Shown here piece by piece: positions 7,736 through 14,986 of a stretch of DNA of 22,931 nt. The position numbers and the translations under genes were made by a program. Source of the DNA: a virus. Position 1 is the first letter of the stretch; every line of letters begins with the position of its first letter. Location: positions 1 to 22,931 of IMG/VR virus record IMGVR_UViG_3300042866_001127. One strand, given 5' to 3'. The notes beneath the pieces are model-generated. The model was not told the DNA's origin. It was given only the letters and a program-made list of their open reading frames with translations, and made no database searches.

Positions 7736-8208
7736 GCCGTCAACTCCGTCCAGCGAGCCTTGATCGGGCCGGGGCACGCCGTGGCGGCGACCTGGCCGTG
7801 CTGCACGATCCGGGCACCCGGCGCGACCGCTTGCACCCACTTCAATACGTCGACCAGCCACTGGAACGACTTGACTTGAGCGTCGGTGCAGGGGTCGTTG
7901 ACCCCGTTCAAGAACAAGATCCCGTACGAGGTGTCGTTGCGGCCTGCACAGTGCGCCGCACGATACGCTCCGGCGAACTCAGCGATGCGGCCGTCCATAT
8001 GGATGATGTAGTTGTACTCGTTCGCTCTCCAGCGGTTGATGCTCTGGATGGCCTTGGCGAGGTCGGCGTTCGCGTACGACTTGTTGACCCCGGTGTAGTG
8101 ACACACGATCATGCCGAGGTTGCGGGCTAGCGCAGGACGCGCGGTGATCCTGTTGGCGTTGGTGACTCGAGCGGGTAGGCCGAGGTCGATGCGGGGGATG
8201 ATGTTCAT
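7732..8208 (-). CDS. Endolysin: N-acetylmuramoyl-L-alanine amidase (Amidase_2/PGRP type), 158 aa
   Basis: The product cleaves the bond between N-acetylmuramic acid and L-alanine in peptidoglycan at the end of infection, judging by the family. Visible landmarks are CHYTG with His37 as first zinc ligand, NYIIHMDGRIAEFAG with Tyr67, then AAHCAGRNDTSYGI, and QHGQVAATACPGP with His137 and Cys145 as the other zinc ligands, the same order as T7 lysozyme. The position matching the catalytic Lys of T7 lysozyme appears to be Thr143. The length equals a bare catalytic domain with no separate cell-wall-binding domain and no signal peptide, so a holin is needed, and two candidates follow directly. The 38-base gap upstream has no clear Shine-Dalgarno. 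Confidence 0.92.
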   Translation of the reverse strand: MNIIPRIDLGLPARVTNANRITARPALARNLGMIVCHYTGVNKSYANADLAKAIQSINRWRANEYNYIIHMDGRIAEFAGAYRAAHCAGRNDTSYGILFLNGVNDPCTDAQVKSFQWLVDVLKWVQAVAPGARIVQHGQVAATACPGPIKARWTELTA

Positions 8209-8246
8209 GGTGGTGTGTCGCTTTGGTCGGGGACAGTGGTGAAGGG

Positions 8247-8918
8247 CTACGAATATCGGCTAGCCATCCGGTAACGGCCTGAAATGCTCACATGGTCACC
8301 GTTCGCCCACGTAAACGGGACAGTAGGAGAAATGTTTGTGACCCGTAGGTATACGGCGTTTGAGTCTGTAGCCAACAGCACCGGAGCGTTACCGGCACCG
8401 ATCACGCCGATATTCACATCGCCGATCGACACGTCCCACAGGTGGAGAGTCATTCCACCGATCATCGCGGTTTCAGCACGGTTTGCCGGAAGCGTGATAC
8501 TAAGCGGAACGCCAGGGATGGTGGAGGTTGTCCCGAGGGTCCACAAGCCCTCAAAATCAAGCCAACCATCGCCGCGCTTGTAGTTGCCACTCCACGTTCC
8601 GTTGCCGAGCGTCCCGTTTGTGAACGGGTAAGCCCACGACTGCGCTGGTTCGGACAGGATCGTCCACCCGGTCCCGTCGTACTGGGAGAGCGTGCGAGTA
8701 TTTGTCGCGTAGTAGGTAAAGCCGGGGGCTGGTTTGTTGGGCCGTTGAGCGGCAGTACCAGACACCGCAGACACGTTCTGCTCGAGGTACACCTCAAGAT
8801 CGCGATCACGGGTTTCCAGTTGCGCTAACGCCACCTCCTGGCCGGCGGGGTCGTTCGACTGGAACAACGCCCTGAGCGAAGACTGCCAGCGGTCGGTGAA
8901 CCGGAACACGTCAGGCAT
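8247..8918 (-). CDS. Minor tail / tail fibre-like protein, 223 aa
   Basis: ATG at 8918, one base from the preceding gene's stop. The N-terminal 50 residues are helical and charged (FTDRWQSSLRALFQSNDPAG, then LETRDRDLEVYLEQN), a likely trimerisation or attachment segment. A collar (PAPGFTYYATNTRTLSQYDG) leads to a C-terminal beta-rich domain from GTGWTILSEPAQSW to PFTWANGDHVSISGRYRMAS. This C-terminal domain matches that of the protein encoded at 6443-7219, on the other side of the lysis genes. It is probably a tail appendage subunit. Confidence 0.82.
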   Translation of the reverse strand: MPDVFRFTDRWQSSLRALFQSNDPAGQEVALAQLETRDRDLEVYLEQNVSAVSGTAAQRPNKPAPGFTYYATNTRTLSQYDGTGWTILSEPAQSWAYPFTNGTLGNGTWSGNYKRGDGWLDFEGLWTLGTTSTIPGVPLSITLPANRAETAMIGGMTLHLWDVSIGDVNIGVIGAGNAPVLLATDSNAVYLRVTNISPTVPFTWANGDHVSISGRYRMASRYS

Positions 8919-8919
8919 G

Positions 8920-10494
8920 TCAGATTTCCTCGCAACGCATGATCACTCGACGCACCTTCAAGCCCTGCAACGTCAGCACCGGGGCGGCAGCCATCGCCGG
9001 GGCAGCGTCGTTCACCTTGAACCGCACCATCTCCCGATCCCCTGCCCGCGTGAACTCCAACGCCGACCACGTCTTCGTCAACGAAGTTGAAGCAGGCGGC
9101 TGCGGATCACCCGACGAGGTGCGACGCAACGTCACATCTTGATCAGTCAACGGCGACGTAGCGATCTGCACCGACAGCGACCTGACCGCATCAGCAATCC
9201 CCGGCCCACCAGCCGCTGCGCTACCGAAGTCGACCTCGACGACCACTTCGGTCACGCGGAACGGTGCTTTGGTCTGGTAGTCGGCAAGAGTCGCGGTCGC
9301 CGACGGAAACAACCCACCTGCTGCGGCCGGGTTGTTCTGCTCTTTCTCTTGGCGCAACACCAGCACCTGTTCTGCGCTGCCGTACGTTCCCACGTTCGCA
9401 AGCACGTTCAGATGAGTTGAACGGTTCCCTTCGTCGCGTACCAGCTGGTGATACCGCAAGTTGTTGCCGTACCCGAGAGAAGCCCCCGTTGGGAGGGTTG
9501 ATGAACGCCACATGCGACGGGCCTCGGACCACAACCAGGCCGAGAACTGTGACCCGGCAGAGTTTGACCCCAAAGCCATCAACACGTCGCCAGCGGCAAC
9601 GATCTGCCGGATGCGGATTCCGAACGGGCGGGCAGCGTCGGCCACACTGGAACCTCGCAACACTCGAATGCCGCGTTCAGCCGCCATGAACGACACACCG
9701 AACTGTGATGCTGTCGCCAACGCCATCTGGGTAACGCCCACCCCTGTTGGCACATCGTTGCCAGACAGCGGTGTGGTAGCCACCTTACGAACCACGTTGT
9801 TCTGGCCGAGGACACCGGACACCGCATACCAGCCGTCGGTCGAAGCGACGTACAACACGTCAGCGGTCGGCACAATCGACAGGATCGGTGCCCATGACGG
9901 GCCGACATCGAAGAAGTTGGTGGATGTCCACGAAGTCGGGTTGCCGGCATCGGAGAAGTAGATCCGGTTGCGGTTCGTTGCGCCAATGGACACAGTGAAC
10001 ACGCCCCACTGCCACAGCCCGGTTGCCTGCGTGAACGTGGTCAACGTGTCGGATGCGACAGTGCCGTCTGCGGCCATCAGCACAATGCGGCCGTTTCTCA
10101 TCGACGCGTACCGCAGGTTGCCTGCTGAATCGGCCAGCTGGATCACTCGACCGCCTGAGGCGAAGGTGTTTGTGGACGCCCCTTTGGCGACAGCGGGGAC
10201 AGCCCCGCCGACGCTCGACAACATCAGATGCAACTGTTCGACCCCGGATGCAACGGTCGTGAAAACCGTCTGGCTGGTGCCGCCATCAATGAACGGTTCG
10301 GACACGCCGAGGAACGTGCCAGAACGTGCCGGATCTGACGCAGCCCACCCGTTGTCGGGCATCAGGAACCCTTGGTCGGCGGTGACAGCGATGTTCGCCC
10401 CGGTGAACGTGTTCATCGGTTGCGCTACGTCATATGCGCCAACGAAATGCCCGCCCGAGAAATCGGCGTACTCGACATCGAACCTGCGACCCAT
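8920..10494 (-). CDS. Tail protein, beta-propeller-like (stabilisation / tail hub candidate), 524 aa
   Basis: ATG at 10494, three bases after the preceding stop. The protein is beta-rich throughout, with repeated blade-like strands. The segment RNRIYFSDAGNPTSWTSTNF followed by FDVGPSW...ILSIVPTADVLYVASTDGWYAV is a hallmark of podoviral tail proteins that close the portal channel, such as the P22 gp10 group and similar tail tubular proteins. The C-terminal 150 residues form a separate beta domain. The upstream neighbour looks like a connector protein, as expected for a short tail built as portal, adaptor, hub. Family placement is from pattern memory and has not been tested by a search. Confidence 0.75.
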   Translation of the reverse strand: MGRRFDVEYADFSGGHFVGAYDVAQPMNTFTGANIAVTADQGFLMPDNGWAASDPARSGTFLGVSEPFIDGGTSQTVFTTVASGVEQLHLMLSSVGGAVPAVAKGASTNTFASGGRVIQLADSAGNLRYASMRNGRIVLMAADGTVASDTLTTFTQATGLWQWGVFTVSIGATNRNRIYFSDAGNPTSWTSTNFFDVGPSWAPILSIVPTADVLYVASTDGWYAVSGVLGQNNVVRKVATTPLSGNDVPTGVGVTQMALATASQFGVSFMAAERGIRVLRGSSVADAARPFGIRIRQIVAAGDVLMALGSNSAGSQFSAWLWSEARRMWRSSTLPTGASLGYGNNLRYHQLVRDEGNRSTHLNVLANVGTYGSAEQVLVLRQEKEQNNPAAAGGLFPSATATLADYQTKAPFRVTEVVVEVDFGSAAAGGPGIADAVRSLSVQIATSPLTDQDVTLRRTSSGDPQPPASTSLTKTWSALEFTRAGDREMVRFKVNDAAPAMAAAPVLTLQGLKVRRVIMRCEEI

Positions 10495-10497
10495 CGG

Positions 10498-11106
10498 TCA
10501 CCACCGGGCCAGTTGCTGCCACCGGAACGACGAATGCAACCGTTTCGGACCCAACGTACGCCACGACGTTTGCATCAGATTCCGCAACCCGGCCTGGTAT
10601 TCGGTGAGATCCTGAGCGATGCGGGCGTTGTCGCCGCGGCGGACGTTCAACTGGTACGAGGTGCGTACCACGGCGAGCTGGTGGTGTTGCGCGGGGAGCA
10701 GCGGGCTCTGCGTATCGACCGCCAGCTCGGGTTCGTTCCGGTAGTACCAGAGGGTCGCTGTCGGGGCGGTGGCGGGCACGGGGAACAGTCGGATTTCGTT
10801 GCCGACTTCGGTCCACATCCATGACCGGGCCTGTTGCAGGAACTCTTCGATGTCGGCCCGGTCGGCGGGGTAGCCGTTGATGACAAGCCGGATGATCGTG
10901 TGGCAGTCCGACGGGAGCGGTGCGGCACCGGACGTGAACGTCAACGCGCTGGTGGTCACCAGCCACGGCCACCGGTTCTCGCTCGAGATGTCCGACAGGG
11001 CTGCGGTGATGCAGTCGTCGATGTCGGTGTGGCCGCCGAGGCCGTCGCCTGTGTCGGGGATCGCGTTGCGAAGCCGGACGCGGGAACGGATCTCTCGTTT
11101 GTCCAT
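10498..11106 (-). CDS. Head-tail connector / adaptor-like protein, 202 aa
   Basis: ATG at 11106, one base after the TAG of the preceding gene. The N-terminus (MDKREIRSRVRLRNAIPDTG) leads into DIDDCITAALSDISSENRWPWL, a helical pattern with a conserved aromatic WPW that is typical of phage adaptor proteins binding under the portal (T7 gp11 / P22 gp4-like in general layout). A beta region with DCHTIIRLVI and a C-terminal helical arm ending in aromatic and basic residues (SSFRWQQLARW) follow. Its position directly before the beta-propeller tail protein supports a connector role. Confidence 0.72.
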   Translation of the reverse strand: MDKREIRSRVRLRNAIPDTGDGLGGHTDIDDCITAALSDISSENRWPWLVTTSALTFTSGAAPLPSDCHTIIRLVINGYPADRADIEEFLQQARSWMWTEVGNEIRLFPVPATAPTATLWYYRNEPELAVDTQSPLLPAQHHQLAVVRTSYQLNVRRGDNARIAQDLTEYQAGLRNLMQTSWRTLGPKRLHSSFRWQQLARW

Positions 11107-11107
11107 G

Positions 11108-11380
11108 CTATTCGGTTGGGTCGAGGTTCAACGCAGACAGGATGCTGGTCGCATCAGCGCGCTTGTTCACCGCCAGGGCTTTGACGGCCTGTAGCAACAC
11201 ATCCATCGTGTCGTTAGTCGTTGGCTGCTGGTCTTGGGCCGGGCTGAAGTCTCGACCGTCGTCAGGAATGACGGTGCAGCCTTCGGGCGGCGACCAGTCC
11301 GGGTTCGCGTCGGCGTCCCACATGACGACGTTCTGCGCTACGCCATCGGCGTCGATGATGAGCCAGCGTTCGACGCCCAT
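11108..11380 (-). CDS. Small tail-fibre partner protein, possible adhesin chaperone, 90 aa
   Basis: ATG at 11380 shares one base with the stop of the glycine-rich adhesin (TGATG); a GTG at 11389 in the same frame is the alternative. The N-terminal 45 residues, with WLIIDADGVAQNVVMWD and PDWSPPEGCTVI, match the pattern of small proteins found next to phage tail fibres, in which an expected-value beta meander ends in a PPEGC turn. A linker and a C-terminal helix (MDVLLQAVKALAVNKRADA) follow. The immediate coupling to the adhesin suggests a role in its folding or attachment; this is inference. Confidence 0.7.
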   Translation of the reverse strand: MGVERWLIIDADGVAQNVVMWDADANPDWSPPEGCTVIPDDGRDFSPAQDQQPTTNDTMDVLLQAVKALAVNKRADATSILSALNLDPTE

Positions 11381-12354
11381 CAGAAACACACCACCATGAC
11401 GAAACCTCCGCCTCCGGCACCACCGGCACCGCTGTTTGCTCCATTGGTACTTGCACCGCCTCCGCCACCGCCTGCGCCGTAGCCGCCAGCGCCACCAGAA
11501 CCCCCGGCAACGGTTCCCGCTGCGTCGCCGGAACCGCCACCTGCGCCACTGGAGCCGCCGTACACGCCGAGGATGAGCGTCGGGTTGACGCCTGCGCCGC
11601 CTGCGCCACCACCGGCAGTGCCAGCGGCCGGGTTTGCAGCAAACACCGACATGGACGTAGCACCTGCGCCGCCAGCACTCGTAACGTTCGCAGAGGTCAA
11701 GCCGCCACCGGAACTGCCCGCAACGGTAGGCAAACGAAAGGTGGCGCTCCCTCCTGCACCGCCCGTAGCCGACGCGCTTGAGCCACCTACGCTCACAAGC
11801 GCGCTTGATCCCGAGCCTCCACCAGTGCCGCCCGTTGCCGAGCCGCCACCAGCCACAAGCGATGCCGTGCCAGAAGCGACAAGGAGCGAGCCAAAAAACG
11901 AGTTGCCGCCGCCAGTGCTGTTGTTGCCGTTCGTATCGTCAGTCGTCACCGCCGCACCGCCACTGCCACCAGCACCAACCGTGACCGACACCGTCGCAGG
12001 CAGGTCGGCAATTCGGAAGGTTGCAAATGCCACGCCTCCACAGCCGCCACCTCCGCCGCCACAGCGAACCGTACCGGCTGCACCGCGACGGCCTGAGCCA
12101 CCGCCCGCACCGCCACCGACCACCGTGACCTGTGCCCACGTGTAAGCAACATCGGTCGGCTTCGTCCACGTGCCGTTCGCCGTTAAGGTCTGCACGTTCG
12201 GGGTTGGCGACCCGGCAACAGTGTTCCGCAACGCCACCATCGACGTACGCGCCTCATACGCCCCAGCAGCGTCCGTGCGAACGAAATACAGTTCGTCATC
12301 ATCATCCAAGTTGAACACCCAAGGGGTGCCACCACGATCAAATACCGAAGGCAT
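11380..12354 (-). CDS. Glycine-rich tail adhesin / receptor-binding protein, 324 aa
   Basis: ATG at 12354. After an N-terminal attachment region (MPSVFDRGGTPWVFNLDDDD) comes a spacer with LTANGTWTKPTDVAYTWAQV, the typical entry strand of phage glycine-rich domains. More than 200 residues dominated by Gly, Ala and Ser follow, broken by aliphatic strands, ending GGAGGGGFVMVVCF. Such domains form polyglycine-II-like sandwiches in T-even gp38-type adhesins and are the part that meets the host receptor. The extreme composition is matched by a strongly Pro/Ala-rich open frame on the opposite strand, which is an artefact. This is the best receptor-binding candidate in the window. Confidence 0.85.
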   Translation of the reverse strand: MPSVFDRGGTPWVFNLDDDDELYFVRTDAAGAYEARTSMVALRNTVAGSPTPNVQTLTANGTWTKPTDVAYTWAQVTVVGGGAGGGSGRRGAAGTVRCGGGGGGCGGVAFATFRIADLPATVSVTVGAGGSGGAAVTTDDTNGNNSTGGGNSFFGSLLVASGTASLVAGGGSATGGTGGGSGSSALVSVGGSSASATGGAGGSATFRLPTVAGSSGGGLTSANVTSAGGAGATSMSVFAANPAAGTAGGGAGGAGVNPTLILGVYGGSSGAGGGSGDAAGTVAGGSGGAGGYGAGGGGGGASTNGANSGAGGAGGGGFVMVVCF

Positions 12355-12372
12355 CGCAAACCACCTTTCCTG

Positions 12373-14154
12373 TCAGGACATTGCTTCTTGGCCGATGATC
12401 TGCACACTCACGTTCGCAGCGTTCGTCGTATCCGTGTTCGTGACCAACACCGTCAAAATGTCCGTGTTGTTACCACGCACCGAGTTGACCAACGGGAACA
12501 ACTGATCGATCTGCTGATCGACCGGGTTGTTCGCCGGAACGAAGATCGAATACACCACTTCACCCGACAACGTGAACGCCGTCGCCGAACTGTCGACCAA
12601 CGCAAACGAGTTCGGGCTCGCAGCGTTCGCAACGAACGACGCACCCGTCAAGTTCACCTGCGACGTAGGAGTCGAAGTCACGATCTCCACGAACACGGCA
12701 CGATCCGACGTGATCTGCAACCGGCGTGGCAACAGCTGCCCACGGTTGATCTGACCAATCGTGTAGTTCTGGCCGGCGACCGGGGCGACAGCGAGAGCCG
12801 CACCAGTCACCACATCGACCAACGTCAACACGGTCGCCGTGTTCGACACGATACGAGCCGTATACGAAACACCCGCAACGATGTAGTTCACGCTGCGGCC
12901 AGCCCACTGGTTCACCGTCCATGCGGCCGTACCTGCGGTCAGTGATGTGGTTGAGCCTGCCGTACAGGCCGCGGTCGCCTGCGTGTACTCCACGGTGCCC
13001 ATCGTGCGGCCACGCATCGACACCAACGGGATACGGTTCCCGGCCGTACCGGCCCCGGCCACCACCTGGCGGCGACCGGCGTTCGCCGAAGTCGCGCTGT
13101 GCGGCGAACCGTACGCGTAGGTGAAACCGCGCTGCTCATTCGCGGTGCCTTCCACGATCACGCTGACACCGAAATGGATCATGTCGTTCGTTGTCGATGC
13201 CGCCGTGTTGCGCTGCTCGTAACGCACCGGCAGGTTGCCGGTCCTCGACCATGCCTTCGTGTTCTGAGGCAACGCATCGATCTGGTATGCAGTCAACCCG
13301 ACCGGGGTTTGCGACGGGTTCGACGCCGAATCGGTCGCCCGAACCTGCAACGTGTCGACCGTGTTCGAGATGATGCGAGCCCGATACTCCACACCTGCAA
13401 CGGTGTAAGTGAACCAGCGGCCAGCCCACTGGTTCACGATCCAGCCAGCGTTCGCAACAGTCACCGTCGAAACGGTCGCGCCTGTCGCCGGTCGCACCAA
13501 ACTCGAGTAGCTCGGCCGGTTGTTGCCGGAACCCAGTTCGTGCAACACGAACGGTTCACCATCGATGTAGATGCCCCAACGGATCACACCGGCCCCATAC
13601 CAGGCGTACTCGATCCACAGCATCTGGATCTTGTTCCAATTGACGCTGTCCTTGATGCCTGCCGGATCCGACCATTCGTTGAGCGGGATGCGGGCATCGG
13701 TCGGCAACCCGACCGACAGTCCGGGTTGTGCGTCGGAACGAACCACGACACCCATACCGGACGGGTTGTTCACCTCGATGTTCGGGCCCTGCTCGAAGAA
13801 CACGCCGTTGGAATCATCGAAGAATCCGACGCGTTGCACCTGCCCCGCCTGGTTCGCGCCGAACCAGACCGCGGTCGCCATGAACAGCGACTTGCCGGGC
13901 TGATAGCGGTGGTATGGCCGGGACTGGCGAAGCGAGATGTTGCCCGCAGTGCCAGAGACACGCAGACGGACACCGCCCTCACCGGGCAGATGGGTGACCG
14001 ATGCGCCGACACCGATAGCGAGCGATTCCCACCGCAACGGCTGCGCCGAATACTCGAAGTCGGCGTCGTACACGTTCTGGCCTTGCGACACCTTGATGCG
14101 ACCCAAGTTGTCACGCAACCGTTGCAGCGTCTTCCACTCTTCGGTGGTGATCAT
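12373..14154 (-). CDS. Large beta-rich virion protein with two internal NQWAGR repeats, 593 aa
   Basis: ATG at 14154 overlaps the upstream stop as ATGA. A helical N-terminus (MITTEEWKTLQRLRDNLGRI) precedes a long beta-rich body with jelly-roll-like pattern (residues about 60-220, including RWGIYIDGEPFVLHEL). Two inserted repeats of about 50 residues follow at about 237-290 and 411-466, each with W-V-NQWAGR, then Y-VAGV-Y-ARI-SNT and a strand. Between and after them are further beta segments, and the C-terminal 80 residues look like a surface domain. The length and gene position after the head genes fit a tail-spike or tail-collar protein. I recognise the NQWAGR-type repeat from other phage tail proteins but cannot name the family. 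Confidence 0.78.
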   Translation of the reverse strand: MITTEEWKTLQRLRDNLGRIKVSQGQNVYDADFEYSAQPLRWESLAIGVGASVTHLPGEGGVRLRVSGTAGNISLRQSRPYHRYQPGKSLFMATAVWFGANQAGQVQRVGFFDDSNGVFFEQGPNIEVNNPSGMGVVVRSDAQPGLSVGLPTDARIPLNEWSDPAGIKDSVNWNKIQMLWIEYAWYGAGVIRWGIYIDGEPFVLHELGSGNNRPSYSSLVRPATGATVSTVTVANAGWIVNQWAGRWFTYTVAGVEYRARIISNTVDTLQVRATDSASNPSQTPVGLTAYQIDALPQNTKAWSRTGNLPVRYEQRNTAASTTNDMIHFGVSVIVEGTANEQRGFTYAYGSPHSATSANAGRRQVVAGAGTAGNRIPLVSMRGRTMGTVEYTQATAACTAGSTTSLTAGTAAWTVNQWAGRSVNYIVAGVSYTARIVSNTATVLTLVDVVTGAALAVAPVAGQNYTIGQINRGQLLPRRLQITSDRAVFVEIVTSTPTSQVNLTGASFVANAASPNSFALVDSSATAFTLSGEVVYSIFVPANNPVDQQIDQLFPLVNSVRGNNTDILTVLVTNTDTTNAANVSVQIIGQEAMS

Positions 14155-14606
14155 TCGTCGTCACCTTTCGTTTCGTTCGCACGGCTGTACATCGACTGCG
14201 TCGGCCGGCGACCACCGAACAGGTGGCCGATGTCCTGACGGACAGCGAATCCGATCTTGTCGGCCACTTCGAGTCGCTTGTCGCGTTCGGTGGCTTCCTG
14301 TTCGGCTTTGATCTTGCGGTTCTGTTCCAACACCTGGGCGAACACGTCGTTCTTCTGCGGGTCGCCAGCGACCAGTTTGTGAAGCAACGTGATGTCGCAG
14401 GCGTGATGGGATGCGGCCATGTACTGGTTGCCGCCCCTGTCGATTCCCCACACCTCGAACCGTTTCGATTCGGGGTTGTACATGAGGAACATCGACGGGT
14501 CGCCACGCCACCCCGACTCGTCGCCATGCTTGATGCGGTGATCGATGTCCAACACGGACGAATCAACCCACACACGGGGCCCGAGAGTCGGGGCGGCGAA
14601 CGACAT
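14151..14606 (-). CDS. Unknown structural-module protein, 151 aa
   Basis: I chose the ATG at 14606, two bases after the preceding stop; a longer frame to 14741 lies inside the upstream gene. The N-terminal half (PRVWVDSSVLDIDHRIKHGD to FLMYNPESKRFEVWGIDR) looks like a small alpha/beta domain with several Trp and His residues. The C-terminal half is a charged helix (LEQNRKIKAEQEATERDKRL) followed by a basic, glycine-rich end. No domain is recognised. Its position between the capsid cluster and the large tail protein suggests a head completion or virion assembly role. Confidence 0.75.
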   Translation of the reverse strand: MSFAAPTLGPRVWVDSSVLDIDHRIKHGDESGWRGDPSMFLMYNPESKRFEVWGIDRGGNQYMAASHHACDITLLHKLVAGDPQKNDVFAQVLEQNRKIKAEQEATERDKRLEVADKIGFAVRQDIGHLFGGRRPTQSMYSRANETKGDDE

Positions 14607-14608
14607 GA

Positions 14609-14920
14609 TCAGTAGCCGATGACCGTGATGTCGACAGCGACAGCCGACAGGTCGGTCGCGTTCGGCACCTGGGTGAGCGCACCGGTCGCAGCGGACTGCT
14701 GATGGGCGAGCAGCGTCGGGGCCGACACCGAACCGTTCCAACTGATGAGGTAGCCGGCGCGTGCTTCGACGTGGACATGTTCGATGAGGTCGAGGCCGAA
14801 ATCGCGGGCGGTGAACGGTTCGCCACCCGTGACGTACGAGTTGTCGAACGTGACCGTGCCGGTCACGACACGACGCTTGCCGCCGAACTGCAACGGATCC
14901 AGGGAGAAAGCCAGAGGCAT
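14609..14920 (-). CDS. Small capsid-associated protein candidate (decoration-like), 103 aa
   Basis: ATG at 14920 with an AGGAAGG ribosome site, just after a strong hairpin that follows the major capsid gene. The protein is beta-rich (KRRVVTGTVTFDNSYVTGGE, then IEHVHVEARAGYLISWNGS) and ends in a hydrophobic strand (AVAVDITVIGY). Proteins of this size and pattern directly after the major capsid gene are common in metagenomic phages, where they are annotated as hypothetical or capsid-associated. A decoration or stabilisation role is plausible by position only. Confidence 0.72.
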   Translation of the reverse strand: MPLAFSLDPLQFGGKRRVVTGTVTFDNSYVTGGEPFTARDFGLDLIEHVHVEARAGYLISWNGSVSAPTLLAHQQSAATGALTQVPNATDLSAVAVDITVIGY

Positions 14921-14942
14921 GGAAACACCTTCCTGAGAGGGT

Positions 14943-14979
14943 GTGGGCCGACCCTCAGGAGGGGTGAGGGTCGGCCCAC
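14943..14979 (-). terminator. Perfect 15-bp hairpin after the major capsid gene
   Basis: The arms 14943-14957 and 14965-14979 are exact reverse complements (GTGGGCCGACCCTCA on one side) around a 7-base loop, which reads CCCCTCC on the coding strand. It lies between the major capsid stop and the next ribosome site. No T-run follows, so it may be a T-less terminator, a partial attenuator or a 3' mRNA-protecting structure that favours capsid output over downstream genes. Confidence 0.7.
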
Positions 14980-14986
14980 GACGGGA

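Noticed and set aside
11573-12145. Pro/Ala-rich plus-strand frame
   Set aside because: It is the complement of the glycine-rich adhesin (Gly codons read as Pro), a composition artefact.
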